64,000 nt of DNA, from the NCBI RefSeq assembly GCF_003434305.1, contig NZ_QKKX01000061.1, positions 62,001 through 126,000 of the forward strand, read 5' to 3'. Each line of letters opens with the position of its first letter. Position 1 is the first letter of the stretch. Positions 1 to 11,567 of the stretch are shown here, one piece after another. Position numbers and translations under genes: made by a program. The notes under the pieces are model-generated. The model saw nothing but the letters and a program-made list of their open reading frames with translations. It made no database searches and had not been told where the DNA came from. Source of the stretch: Micromonospora sp. MW-13 (GTDB lineage Bacteria; Actinomycetota; Actinomycetes; Mycobacteriales; Micromonosporaceae).

Positions 1-18
1 GCCGGAGGTGCCAGACAT

Positions 19-54
19 CCTTTAACGACCCGTCCCGTGAGGCGGGGAAGGAGG
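19..54 (+). promoter_or_regulatory. PyrR-binding RNA stem-loop in the pyr operon leader
   Basis: The leader begins CCTTTAACGA, continues with CCCGTCCCGTGAGGCGGGG and ends AAGGAGG, so CCTT can pair with AAGG and the C-rich and G-rich arms can pair around a CCGUGAGG-type loop. This is the arrangement of the PyrR-binding loop known from Bacillus attenuators and from mycobacterial pyr leaders. Here the 3' arm contains the Shine-Dalgarno of pyrR, so PyrR with bound UMP would be expected to block translation initiation, as reported for mycobacteria. Pairing is seen in the sequence; the mechanism is inferred from the family. Confidence 0.8.
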
Positions 55-60
55 TCCGCC

Positions 61-648
61 GTGGCCTACCCACCGGCTGCCCACCCGTCGCCACCGCGAC
101 AACCCTCGGTGAAGGTGATCCTCACCGCAGCGGACGTCTCGCGGGTGGTGGACCGCATCGCCCACCAGATCCTGGAGAAGACCCAGGGCGCCGCCGACAC
201 CGTGCTGCTCGGCATCCCCACCCGGGGTGCGCCGCTGGCGCGGCGGCTCGCCGCCCGGATCAGCACCTTCGAGGACATCGTCGTCCCGGTCGGTGTGCTC
301 GACATCACCCTCTACCGCGACGACCTGCGTCGCAACGCCACCCGAGCGGTCGGCCCGACCCAGCTTCCGCCCGGCGGGATCGACGGCCAGCGGGTTGTCC
401 TCGTCGACGACGTGCTGTTCTCCGGCCGCACGGTCCGGGCCGCCCTCGACGCGCTCGGCGACGTCGGCCGCCCCGCCTCGGTGCAACTCGCCGTGCTGGT
501 CGACCGGGGCCACCGGCAGTTGCCCATCCGCGCCGACTACGTGGGCAAGAACATCCCGACCGCGCTGGCCGAGAGCGTGCGGGTCACCCTCGCCGAGACC
601 GACGGCGCGGACGAGGTCCGGCTGTACGGAGAGGCGCTCCCCTCATGA
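61..648 (+). CDS. pyrR: Bifunctional pyr operon regulator / uracil phosphoribosyltransferase PyrR
   Basis: A 195-residue protein with the PRPP-binding loop VVLVDDVLFSGRT at about residues 112-124 and the PyrR-type segment GIPTRGAPLA near residue 51. PyrR binds UMP and pyr leader RNA to repress the operon and also has uracil phosphoribosyltransferase activity. I chose GTG 61 because GGAAGGAGG lies just upstream. An in-frame GTG at 37 would start inside the regulatory stem-loop. It is the first gene of the cluster and overlaps pyrB by 4 bp (ATGA). The length is normal for the family, with a short proline-rich N-terminus. Confidence 0.95.
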   Translation: MAYPPAAHPSPPRQPSVKVILTAADVSRVVDRIAHQILEKTQGAADTVLLGIPTRGAPLARRLAARISTFEDIVVPVGVLDITLYRDDLRRNATRAVGPTQLPPGGIDGQRVVLVDDVLFSGRTVRAALDALGDVGRPASVQLAVLVDRGHRQLPIRADYVGKNIPTALAESVRVTLAETDGADEVRLYGEALPS

Positions 649-1571
649 TCCGCCACCTGCTCTCCGGCGCCGACCTGGACGCCGCCGCCGCCACCCAGAT
701 CCTGGACACCGCGGCCGAGATGGCCACCGTCGCCGGGCGCGAGGTCAAGAAGCTGCCCGCGCTGCGCGGCCGGACCGTGGTGAACCTGTTCTACGAGGAC
801 TCCACCCGGACCCGGATCTCCTTCGAGGCGGCGGCGAAGCGGCTCAGCGCCGACGTGATCAACTTCTCGGCCAAGGGCTCCAGCGTCGCCAAGGGGGAGA
901 GCCTGAAGGACACCGCGCTCACCCTCCAGGCCATGGGGGCCGACGCGGTGGTCGTCCGGCACCCCGCCTCCGGCGCGCCGCACCGGCTGGCCGACTGGGT
1001 GGCCGGGTCGGTGGTCAACGCCGGCGACGGCACCCACGAGCACCCCACCCAGGCGCTGCTCGACGCGTACACGATGCGCTCCCGGCTGGGCCGGCTCGCC
1101 GGCCTGCGGGTCGCCGTGGTCGGTGACGTGCTGCACTCCCGGGTGGCCCGCTCCAACGTGCTGCTGCTGTCCACCCTCGGCGCGAAGGTCACCCTGGTCG
1201 GCCCGCCCACGCTCATCCCGGTGGACATCGCGGCGGCGCTCGCCCCCGGCACCGACGTCTCCTACGACCTCGACGTCGTTCTCCCCGACGTGGACGTGGT
1301 GATGATGCTGCGGGTGCAGCGGGAGCGGATGAACGACTCCTACTTCCCCTCCGCCCGCGAGTACGCCCGCCGCTACGGGCTGGACGGCCCGCGGATGCGC
1401 CGGCTGCCCGAGCACGCGATCGTCATGCACCCCGGGCCGATGAACCGGGGCATGGAGATCACGCCCGAGGTCGCCGACTCGCCCCGCTCCACCATCGTCG
1501 AACAGGTCGCCAACGGGGTCTCCGTGCGGATGGCCGTCCTCTATCTCCTGCTCGGGGGGAACAAGCTGTGA
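645..1571 (+). CDS. pyrB: Aspartate carbamoyltransferase catalytic subunit
   Basis: This 308-residue enzyme condenses carbamoyl phosphate with aspartate, the committed step of pyrimidine synthesis. The carbamoyl-phosphate motif STRTR is at residues 53-57, HPTQALLD is in the middle of the protein, and the C-terminal aspartate-binding region holds VMHPGPMNRG. The start ATG overlaps the pyrR stop, so translation is probably coupled. No pyrI regulatory subunit gene lies nearby, as expected for an actinomycete. It is followed by pyrC with another 4-bp overlap. Confidence 0.97.
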   Translation: MIRHLLSGADLDAAAATQILDTAAEMATVAGREVKKLPALRGRTVVNLFYEDSTRTRISFEAAAKRLSADVINFSAKGSSVAKGESLKDTALTLQAMGADAVVVRHPASGAPHRLADWVAGSVVNAGDGTHEHPTQALLDAYTMRSRLGRLAGLRVAVVGDVLHSRVARSNVLLLSTLGAKVTLVGPPTLIPVDIAAALAPGTDVSYDLDVVLPDVDVVMMLRVQRERMNDSYFPSAREYARRYGLDGPRMRRLPEHAIVMHPGPMNRGMEITPEVADSPRSTIVEQVANGVSVRMAVLYLLLGGNKL

Positions 1572-3007
1572 CCGCGTACCTGATCACCAACGTGAGCGTC
1601 GTCGGCGCCGCGCCGACCGACCTGCTGATCCGCGACGGCGTCGTCGCCGAGGTAGGCCCGGGACTGGCCGCGCCGGACGCCGCCGTGCTCGACGGCACCG
1701 GGCTGGTCGCCCTGCCCGGCCTCGTCGACCTGCACACCCACCTGCGCGAGCCGGGCCGCGAGGACGCCGAGACCGTCGAGTCCGGCTCCCGGGCGGCGGC
1801 GCTGGGCGGGTACACGGCGGTCTGCGCGATGGCCAACACCTCCCCGGTCGCCGACACCGCCGGGGTGGTCGAGCAGGTCTGGCGGCTCGGCCGGGAGGCG
1901 GGCCTGGTCGACGTGCAGCCGATCGGCGCGGTCACCGTCGGACTGGCCGGCGGTCGCCTGGCCGAGCTGGGCGCGATGGCCGACTCGGCGGCCCGGGTGC
2001 GGATCTTCTCCGACGACGGGCACTGCGTCGCCGACCCGCTGCTGATGCGCCGGGCCCTCGAATACGTCAAGGCGTTCGACGGGATCATCGCCCAGCACGC
2101 CGAGGAGCCCAGGCTCACCGAGGGCGCGCAGATGCACGAGGGTGAGGTCTCCACCCGGCTCGGACTGACCGGCTGGCCGGCGGTCGCCGAGGAGGCGATC
2201 ATCGCCCGGGACGTGCTGCTCGCCGAGCACGTCGGCAGCCGGCTGCACGTCTGCCACGTCTCCACCGCCGGCAGCGTCGAGGTGCTGCGCCAGGCCAGGG
2301 CCCGCGGCGTCCGGGTCACCGCCGAGGTCACCCCGCACCACCTGCTGCTGACCGACGAGGTCGTGAGCGGGAGGAGTGAGCTTGCGAGCCCCGCACTCGC
2401 GAACAGCGGAAGCTCGGTGAGCGGGAGGAGTGAGCTTGCGAGCCCCGCACTCGCGAACAGCGGAAGCTCGGTGAGCGGGAGGAGTGAGCCTGCGAGCCCC
2501 GCACTCCCGAACAACTGGAGTCCGGCCGGCGCCTACGACCCGGTGTACAAGGTGAACCCGCCGCTGCGCACCGCCGCCGACGTCGCCGCGCTGCGCGCCG
2601 CGCTCGCCGAGGGCGTGATCGACGTCATCGCCACCGACCACGCCCCGCACGCCGTGGAGGACAAGGAGTGCGAGTGGGCGTACGCCCGGCCGGGCATGCT
2701 CGGGCTGGAGACGGCGCTGTCGATCGCCCTGGCCGTGCTCGGCCCGCAGTGGGAACTGATCGCCGAGCGGATGTCCCGTGCCCCGGCCCGGATCGCCGGG
2801 CTCGACTCGCACGGCCTCGACCCGGCCCCCGGCGTGCCGGCCAACCTCACCCTGGTCGACCCGGCCGCCCGGCGGGTAATCGAGCCCGCCGAGCTGGCCA
2901 GCCGCAGTCGCAACACCCCGTACGCCCGCATGACGCTGCCAGGTCGCATCGTGGCGACCTTCCTGCGCGGCGAGCCGACGGTCCTGGACGGAAAGGCAGT
3001 CAGGTGA
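1568..3007 (+). CDS. pyrC: Dihydroorotase with an in-frame repeat insertion
   Basis: This zinc amidohydrolase closes carbamoyl-aspartate to dihydroorotate. Visible metal or active-site motifs are DLHTHLREPG near residue 57, FSDDGHC, LHVCHVSTAG, AEVTPHHLLL and ATDHAPH. At 479 residues it is about 50 longer than usual. The excess is three tandem 18-residue units (VSGRSELASPALANSGSS-like) starting at residue 266, between the conserved HHLLLTDE and DPVYKVNPPLR segments. That site is a loop in related enzymes, so activity may be retained. The start GTG overlaps the pyrB stop. The DNA of the insert belongs to the repeat family described separately. Confidence 0.95.
   Translation: MTAYLITNVSVVGAAPTDLLIRDGVVAEVGPGLAAPDAAVLDGTGLVALPGLVDLHTHLREPGREDAETVESGSRAAALGGYTAVCAMANTSPVADTAGVVEQVWRLGREAGLVDVQPIGAVTVGLAGGRLAELGAMADSAARVRIFSDDGHCVADPLLMRRALEYVKAFDGIIAQHAEEPRLTEGAQMHEGEVSTRLGLTGWPAVAEEAIIARDVLLAEHVGSRLHVCHVSTAGSVEVLRQARARGVRVTAEVTPHHLLLTDEVVSGRSELASPALANSGSSVSGRSELASPALANSGSSVSGRSEPASPALPNNWSPAGAYDPVYKVNPPLRTAADVAALRAALAEGVIDVIATDHAPHAVEDKECEWAYARPGMLGLETALSIALAVLGPQWELIAERMSRAPARIAGLDSHGLDPAPGVPANLTLVDPAARRVIEPAELASRSRNTPYARMTLPGRIVATFLRGEPTVLDGKAVR
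2363..2521 (+). repeat. Three tandem 54-bp repeat units inside pyrC
   Basis: Units start at 2363, 2417 and 2471, each opening with GTGAGCGGGAGGAGTGAGC. The 54-bp period keeps the pyrC frame open. Copies 1 and 2 are identical. Copy 3 differs in a few places, including CTCGCG changed to CTCCCG, which restores full pairing between CGGGA and TCCCG. Related units lie at 3004, 45889, 45948, 46883 and 46937. The left junction GGTC|GTGAGC is the same as in argB. Confidence 0.9.
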
Positions 3008-3060
3008 TCCGAGCGAGGAGTGCAGCGGAGCGGAGCCCCGCAGTCCGGATCGAAGGAAGT
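3004..3060 (+). repeat. Single repeat unit at the pyrC-carA junction
   Basis: This diverged member of the family begins at the GTG overlapping the pyrC stop. Its outer stem is GATCCG paired with CGGATC and its inner hairpin is GCGG-AGCC-CCGC. The 3' end GAAGGAAG is the ribosome binding site for carA at 3066. Compared with other copies the outer stem sequence has changed on both sides, which argues for selection on pairing or for exchange of whole stems. Confidence 0.75.
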
Positions 3061-3065
3061 GCAGC

Positions 3066-4218
3066 ATGAGAAGGCGTCCCGCGATTCTCGTCCTTGAGGA
3101 CGGGCGCACGTTCCACGGCGAGGCGTACGGCAGCGTCGGGGAGACCTTCGGCGAGGCGGTCTTCAACACCGGCATGACCGGTTACCAGGAGACCCTGACC
3201 GACCCGTCCTACCACCGGCAGGTGGTGGTGCAGACCGCGCCGCACATCGGCAACACCGGCGTCAACGGCGAGGACGACGAGTCCGGCCGGATCTGGGTCG
3301 CCGGGTACGTGGTCCGTGACCCGGCCCGGATCGGCTCGAACTGGCGGGCCACCGGCGGGCTGGAGGACCGGCTCGCCGCCGAGGGCGTGGTCGGCATCGG
3401 CGGGGTGGACACCCGGGCGCTGACCCGGCACCTGCGCGAGCGCGGCGCGATGCGGGTCGGCATCTCCAGCGTCGACGACGACCCGCGCGCCCTGCTGGCC
3501 CGGGTCCGCCAGGCGCCGCAGATGGTCGGCGCGGACCTGTCCGCCGAGGTGACCACGGCGCAGCCGTACGTGGTCGAGGCCGAGGGCGCGCACCGGTTCA
3601 CGGTGGCGGCGCTGGACCTCGGCATCAAGCGCAACGTGCCGCGCCGGCTCGCCGCGCGCGGGGTCACCACCCACGTGCTGCCCGCCTCGTCGGGCATCGA
3701 CGACCTGCTCGCCACGGGCGCGGACGCGGTGTTCCTCTCGCCCGGCCCGGGCGACCCGGCCACCGCCGACGGCCCGGTCGGGCTCGCCCGGGAGGCGCTG
3801 CGCCGGCGGATCCCGCTGTTCGGCATCTGCTTCGGTAGCCAGATCCTCGGCCGGGCGCTGGGCTTCGGCACCTACAAGCTCGGCTACGGCCACCGCGGCA
3901 TAAACCAGCCGGTGCTCGACCGGGTCACCGGCAAGGTCGAGGTGACCAGCCACAACCACGGCTTCGCCGTGCGGGTGCCGGGCGCGGACCAGGGGGCGGT
4001 CGTCCCCGACCAGGTGATCGAGACCGAGTTCGGCGGCGTCCAGGTGTCGCACGTCTGCCTCAATGACAACGTGGTCGAGGGGCTGCGGGCGAAGGACGTG
4101 CCCGCCTTCACCGTCCAGTACCACCCCGAGGCGGCGGCCGGCCCGCACGACGCGGACTACCTCTTCGACCGCTTCGCCGAGCTCATCGAGGGCCGGACCC
4201 ACAGCGAGGGGCGCACGA

Positions 4219-4226
<8 letters not shown>
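3066..4226 (+). CDS. carA: Carbamoyl-phosphate synthase small (glutaminase) subunit
   Basis: A 386-residue glutamine amidotransferase subunit that feeds ammonia to CarB. The N-terminal CPSase small-chain domain is followed by a class I GATase with the nucleophile elbow FGICFGSQILG. The usual GHQ is GSQ here, as I recall for many actinomycetes. The catalytic His-Glu pair sits in VQYHPEAAAGPH near the C-terminus. The ATG follows the AAGGAAG supplied by the upstream repeat. The product serves both pyrimidine and arginine synthesis, but the gene sits in the pyr operon, so pyrimidine control probably dominates. It overlaps carB by 8 bp. Confidence 0.96.
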
Positions 4227-7566
<3,340 letters not shown>

Positions 7567-7597
7567 CCCCCACCCCCACCCCCCGCCCGATCGGCGA

Positions 7598-7654
7598 TGA
7601 TCAAGAGGTTTCGGTCGCCCAGGGGCCCCTGCCCGGACGCAAACTTCTTGATCA
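7598..7654. repeat. Intergenic inverted repeat between carB and pyrD
   Basis: Arms TGATCAAGAGGTTT and AAACTTCTTGATCA pair over 14 positions with one mismatch and enclose the 12-bp perfect palindrome CAGGGGCCCCTG (7620-7631). The arms are far more AT-rich than the surroundings, typical of a dispersed palindromic element. It could act as a terminator or RNA-processing site between carB and pyrD, but there is no clean U-tract. Confidence 0.7.
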
Positions 7655-7684
7655 ACCCGGCGGTGTGGCCCGGGGGAGGGTGCG

Positions 7685-8728
7685 GTGATCTTCGAGAAGG
7701 TGGTGCGGCCCGGGTTGTTCCGGGTAGGGGGCGGGGACGCCGAGGCGGCCCACGAGTGGACGCTGCGGCGGCTGGCCGCCGTGTCGCGGTCGCCGGTGGC
7801 GCTGGCCGGGCTGCGGGCCCGGTACGCCGTGCGGGCGCCCCGGACGGTGTTCGGGGTGCGGTTCCCGAACCCGGTGGGGCTGGCCGCCGGGATGGACAAG
7901 GACGGGGCGGCGCTGCCGGCCTGGCCGGCGCTGGGCTTCGGCTTCGTGGAGGTCGGCACGGTCACCGCGTACGCCCAGCCGGGCAACCCCCGGCCCCGGC
8001 TGTTCCGGCTGCGCGACAGCGAGGCCGTGGTGAACCGGATGGGCTTCAACAACGCCGGCGCGGTGGCGCTGGCGGACCGGCTGGCCGCACTGCCCCGCCC
8101 GCTCGGGGTGCCGCTGGGGATCTCGCTGGGCAAGTCCAAGGTGACCCCGCTGGACGAGGCGGTGCAGGACTACCTCGCCTCGTACCGGGCGCTGCGCGGG
8201 CACGGCGACTACTTCGCGGTCAACGTCTCCTCGCCGAACACCCCGGGGCTGCGCGCGTTGCAGGACCGGTCCCACCTGGACGCGCTGCTGGCGGCCCTGG
8301 TGGGGGAGAAACCGGTGCTGGTCAAGATCGCCCCGGACCTGACCGACCCGGCGATCGCCGAGTTGCTGGAGGTCTGCCTGGCCCGGGGCGCGGCCGGGGT
8401 GATCGCCACCAACACGACCCTGGCCCGTGACGGGCTCGCCCCGGCCGACCGGGCGCGGGGCGCGGAGCAGGGGGGGCTGTCCGGGCGCCCGCTGGCTGCC
8501 CGCGCCCGGGAGGTGGTCGCCTTCGTCCACCGGGAGACCGGCGGGCGGCTCCCGGTGGTCGGGGTGGGCGGCATCGTCGACGCCGACGACGCCGCCCGGA
8601 TGTTCGACGCGGGCGCGTCCCTGGTCCAGCTCTACACCGGGTTCATCTACCGGGGCCCGGCCCTCGTCCGGGCCGCCGCCCGGGCCGCCCGCCCGGCCCC
8701 CTCGGCGCTCCAGGGCGGCCGGACATGA
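7685..8728 (+). CDS. pyrD: Dihydroorotate dehydrogenase (quinone), class 2
   Basis: A 347-residue FMN enzyme that oxidises dihydroorotate to orotate using membrane quinone. Class 2 membership is shown by VNVSSPNTPGLRALQ near residue 180 and by the N-terminal region typical of membrane-associated forms. FMN-binding segments include GVGGIVDADDA and the final QLYTGFIYRGP. The start is GTG 7685 after GGGGGAGGG. It is separated from carB by about 120 bp that hold a palindrome, so it may be partly uncoupled from upstream transcription. Confidence 0.95.
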   Translation: MIFEKVVRPGLFRVGGGDAEAAHEWTLRRLAAVSRSPVALAGLRARYAVRAPRTVFGVRFPNPVGLAAGMDKDGAALPAWPALGFGFVEVGTVTAYAQPGNPRPRLFRLRDSEAVVNRMGFNNAGAVALADRLAALPRPLGVPLGISLGKSKVTPLDEAVQDYLASYRALRGHGDYFAVNVSSPNTPGLRALQDRSHLDALLAALVGEKPVLVKIAPDLTDPAIAELLEVCLARGAAGVIATNTTLARDGLAPADRARGAEQGGLSGRPLAARAREVVAFVHRETGGRLPVVGVGGIVDADDAARMFDAGASLVQLYTGFIYRGPALVRAAARAARPAPSALQGGRT

Positions 8729-8780
8729 CCGGGGAGCCCCCGACAGCGGCCGGACCCGCCCGGGGCGGGAGGGAACGCCG

Positions 8781-10055
8781 ATGACACCCGAGGACGTCCT
8801 CGCCGCCGACCGGGCGCACGTGTGGCACCCGTACGCGCCGCTGCCGCCGGCCACGGCGCCGTACGTGGTGGACAGCGCGCGGGGGGTGCGGCTGCGGCTG
8901 GCCGACGGCCGGGAACTGGTGGACGGGATGTCGTCCTGGTGGGCGGCCATCCACGGCTACCGGCACCCGGTGCTGGACGCGGCGGTCACCGACCAGCTCG
9001 GCCGGATGAGCCACGTGATGTTCGGCGGGCTGACCCACGAGCCGGCGGTGCGGCTGGCCGGCACGCTGGTCGAGCTGGCCCCGCAGGGGCTGGAGCGGGT
9101 CTTCCTGTGCGACTCGGGCTCGGTGAGCGTCGAGGTCGCGGTGAAGATGTGCCTGCAGTACCAGCGGGCCACCGGGCGGCCGGGGCGGCGCCGGCTGGGC
9201 ACCTGGCGGGGCGGCTACCACGGCGACACGTTCCACCCGATGAGCGTCTGCGACCCCGAGGGCGGCATGCACCATCTCTGGGGCGACGTGCTGCCCCGGC
9301 AGGTGTTCGCGCCCGTGCCGCCGGGCGGCTTCGACACCCCGCCCGACCCGGCGTACGTGACGGCGCTGACGGACGCGGTGCAGCGGCACGCCGACGAGTT
9401 GGCCGCCGTGATCGTCGAGCCGGTGGTCCAGGGCGCCGGCGGGATGCGCTTCCACCATCCGGAGTACCTGCGGGTGCTGCGCGAGGTGACCCGGGCCCAC
9501 GGCGTGCTGCTGGTCTTCGACGAGATCGCCACCGGCTTCGGCCGCACCGGGACGATGTTCGCCGCGGAGCACGCCGGGGTGAGCCCCGACGTGCTCTGCG
9601 TCGGCAAGGCGCTCACCGGCGGGTACCTGACGCTGGCGGCGGCGCTGTGCACGGCGGAGGTGGCGGAGGGCATCTCCCGCGACGGGGTGCTGGCGCACGG
9701 TCCGACGTTCATGGGCAATCCGCTCGCCTGCGCGGTCGCGAACGCCTCCATCGGCCTGCTGCGGGCCGGGGACTGGGCCGCCGAGGTGGCGAGGGTGGGC
9801 GCGGGCCTGCGGGCCGGTCTGGAGCCGCTGCGGGGCGCGCCGGGGGTGGCCGACGTGCGGGTGCTCGGCGCGATCGGTGTGGTCCAGCTCGACCACGAGG
9901 TGGACCTGGCGAGGGCCACCGCCGCCGCGGTGGAGCAGGGGGTCTGGCTGCGGCCGTTCCGCGACCTGGTCTACACCATGCCGCCGTACGTCACCGGCGA
10001 CGCCGACGTCGCCCGGATCGCGGCGGGGATCGCCGCCGCGGTGGCGGTCGGCTGA
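8781..10055 (+). CDS. bioA: Adenosylmethionine-8-amino-7-oxononanoate aminotransferase
   Basis: A 424-residue class III PLP aminotransferase that uses S-adenosylmethionine as amino donor in biotin synthesis. The N-terminal VWHPYAP and the segment DGMSSWWAAIHGY are characteristic of BioA. The PLP lysine is K276 in VGKALTGG and the preceding PLP aspartate is in LLVFDEIATGFGRTG. The ATG follows GGGAGGGAA. No other biotin gene is in the window, and its placement between pyrD and pyrF is metabolically unexplained. It may simply share transcription. A different class III aminotransferase specificity is possible but less likely. Confidence 0.88.
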   Translation: MTPEDVLAADRAHVWHPYAPLPPATAPYVVDSARGVRLRLADGRELVDGMSSWWAAIHGYRHPVLDAAVTDQLGRMSHVMFGGLTHEPAVRLAGTLVELAPQGLERVFLCDSGSVSVEVAVKMCLQYQRATGRPGRRRLGTWRGGYHGDTFHPMSVCDPEGGMHHLWGDVLPRQVFAPVPPGGFDTPPDPAYVTALTDAVQRHADELAAVIVEPVVQGAGGMRFHHPEYLRVLREVTRAHGVLLVFDEIATGFGRTGTMFAAEHAGVSPDVLCVGKALTGGYLTLAAALCTAEVAEGISRDGVLAHGPTFMGNPLACAVANASIGLLRAGDWAAEVARVGAGLRAGLEPLRGAPGVADVRVLGAIGVVQLDHEVDLARATAAAVEQGVWLRPFRDLVYTMPPYVTGDADVARIAAGIAAAVAVG

Positions 10056-10183
10056 CCCGCGCCGCGGGTCCACCGGTCGGGGCGTGGCGGGTCCCGGATC
10101 GGTCAGCCGCGTGCCGGTCCCGGCGCGCGGCGGGGCGCGGCGGGCGCCGCCCCCGGGGAGAGGTCGAGAGAGGGAGAGGTCGG

Positions 10184-11020
10184 ATGGAGAGCTTCGGTGC
10201 CCGGTTGTACCGGGCGGTGGCGGAGCGTGGGCCGCTGTGCGTGGGCATCGACCCGCATCCGGGGCTGCTGGCGCGGTGGGGCCTGTCGGACGACGTCGAC
10301 GGGTTGGAGCGCTTCAGCCGCATCGTGGTGGAGGCGCTCGGTGACCGGGTCGCGGTCGTCAAGCCCCAGTCCGCGTTCTTCGAGCGCTTCGGCTCCCGAG
10401 GCGTGTCGGTCCTAGAGTCAACTATCCGACAGTTGCGGGATTCCGGCTCGCTCGTTCTGCTTGACGTCAAGCGTGGGGACATCGGATCGACCGTCGCCGC
10501 GTACGCCGCCGCGTACCTCGATCCATCCAGCCCGCTGTATGTCGACGCGCTCACGGCGAGCCCCTACCTGGGAGTAGGGTCGCTGGCCCCGATGTTCGAG
10601 CTCGCCGCCGCGCACGGGGGCGGGGTGTTCGTCCTGGCGCTGACGTCCAACCCCGAGGGGGCCGCCGTGCAGCGGGCCCGGACCGCCGACGGGCGGACCG
10701 TGGCGCAGACGGTGATCGACGAGATTGCGCAGCTCAACCAGGGTGCCGAGCCGCTCGGCAGCTTCGGCCTGGTGGTCGGCGCGACCATCGGTGACACGGG
10801 TCACGACCTCTCCGCCGTGCACGGTCCGCTGCTCGCCCCGGGGCTCGGCGCGCAGGGCGCCACGGCGGCCGATCTGCGTACGGTCTTCGGCTCCGGCCTG
10901 TCGTCGGTGCTGCCGTCGTACTCCCGCGAGGTGCTGCACGCCGGGCCCGACGTGGCCGCGCTGCGGGCCGCCGCGGACCGGGTCCTGACCGAGTGCCGGG
11001 CGGCCCTGAGCGGGGCCTGA
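10184..11020 (+). CDS. pyrF: Orotidine 5'-phosphate decarboxylase
   Basis: This 278-residue enzyme converts OMP to UMP, the last step of de novo UMP synthesis. It is of the longer type found in mycobacteria and myxobacteria, with the catalytic motif LLDVKRGDIGST (Lys96) and FVLALTSNPEG in the second half. The ATG at 10184 follows GAGAGGGAGAGG. A 128-bp gap with short GC hairpins separates it from bioA. It ends the pyrimidine cluster; mihF follows after its own promoter region. Confidence 0.95.
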   Translation: MESFGARLYRAVAERGPLCVGIDPHPGLLARWGLSDDVDGLERFSRIVVEALGDRVAVVKPQSAFFERFGSRGVSVLESTIRQLRDSGSLVLLDVKRGDIGSTVAAYAAAYLDPSSPLYVDALTASPYLGVGSLAPMFELAAAHGGGVFVLALTSNPEGAAVQRARTADGRTVAQTVIDEIAQLNQGAEPLGSFGLVVGATIGDTGHDLSAVHGPLLAPGLGAQGATAADLRTVFGSGLSSVLPSYSREVLHAGPDVAALRAAADRVLTECRAALSGA

Positions 11021-11066
11021 CTGAGTGAAGGCTCGGTCACTTTGCCGTGGTCGCCGCGCGTCCACG

Positions 11067-11095
11067 TTGCCGAATGCGCGCGCGACCGCTAGTTT
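11067..11095 (+). promoter_or_regulatory. Candidate sigma-70-type promoter for mihF
   Basis: TTGCCG (11067-11072) and TAGTTT (11090-11095) are separated by 17 bp and lie about 105 bp upstream of mihF. The stretch around the -10 is the AT-richest part of the pyrF-mihF interval. mihF homologues are strongly expressed, which fits an independent promoter. This assignment is by eye only. Confidence 0.5.
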
Positions 11096-11199
11096 TCCCC
11101 GCGCTGGGAACCATGGACCCCTTTGGTTTCCGGCGACTCCACGTTTCACAGAAGCGGCGTGGCGTCCCGCCCGTCGCTATAGGGACCTGAGGAGAACTG

Positions 11200-11517
11200 G
11201 TGCCCCTCCCGTCACTGACCCCCGAGCAGCGCGCAGCCGCGCTCGAAAAGGCTGCGGAGATCCGCAAGGCCCGTGCTGAGCTGAAGGAGCAGCTCAAGCA
11301 GGGCAAGACCACCCTCGCCGCCGTTCTCGAGCGGGCCGAGGGCGACGACGTCGTCGGCAAGCTCAAGGTTTCGGCCGTCCTGCAGGCGATGCCGGGCATC
11401 GGCAAGATCCGGGCGACCCAGATCATGGAGAAGCTCAAGATCGCCGACAGCCGCCGGCTGCGGGGCCTGGGCGAGCAGCAGCGCAAGGCGCTGCTCGGCG
11501 AGTTCGCCGCCAACTGA
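11200..11517 (+). CDS. mihF: Actinobacterial integration host factor MihF
   Basis: A 105-residue basic nucleoid protein of the actinobacterial type, unrelated to the HU-like IHF of enterobacteria. It has an N-terminal charged helix (EQRAAALEKAAEIRKAR) and a helix-two-turns-helix DNA-binding region containing MPGIGKIRATQIMEKL at about residues 65-80. The GTG at 11200 follows GAGGAGAAC. It binds DNA broadly, compacts the nucleoid, and is needed for L5-type phage integration in mycobacteria. Its position just upstream of the gmk-rpoZ-coaBC-metK block is the typical actinomycete order. Confidence 0.93.
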   Translation: MPLPSLTPEQRAAALEKAAEIRKARAELKEQLKQGKTTLAAVLERAEGDDVVGKLKVSAVLQAMPGIGKIRATQIMEKLKIADSRRLRGLGEQQRKALLGEFAAN

Positions 11518-11519
11518 GC

Positions 11520-11535
11520 ACGGCGGGTTCGCCGT
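11520..11535 (+). terminator. Short hairpin after mihF
   Basis: ACGGCG-GGTT-CGCCGT forms a 6-bp stem with a tetraloop immediately after the mihF stop. There is no U-rich tail, so termination would be weak or factor-assisted. Confidence 0.35.
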
Positions 11536-11555
11536 CACCTGACCACGGCAGCGTG

Positions 11556-11561
11556 TAGAAA
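11556..11561 (+). promoter_or_regulatory. -10 element for a probable leaderless transcript
   Basis: TAGAAA is followed by exactly 6 nt (CGAGCC) and then the GTG start at 11568. No Shine-Dalgarno is present before this GTG. The geometry places the transcription start at or very near the start codon. The same spacing recurs at several other genes in the window. Confidence 0.5.
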
Positions 11562-11567
11562 CGAGCC

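Noticed and set aside
2363..2521. Possible CRISPR array in the tandem repeats
   Set aside because: The units are directly adjacent with no unique spacers, lie in frame inside pyrC and have relatives elsewhere; no cas gene is present.
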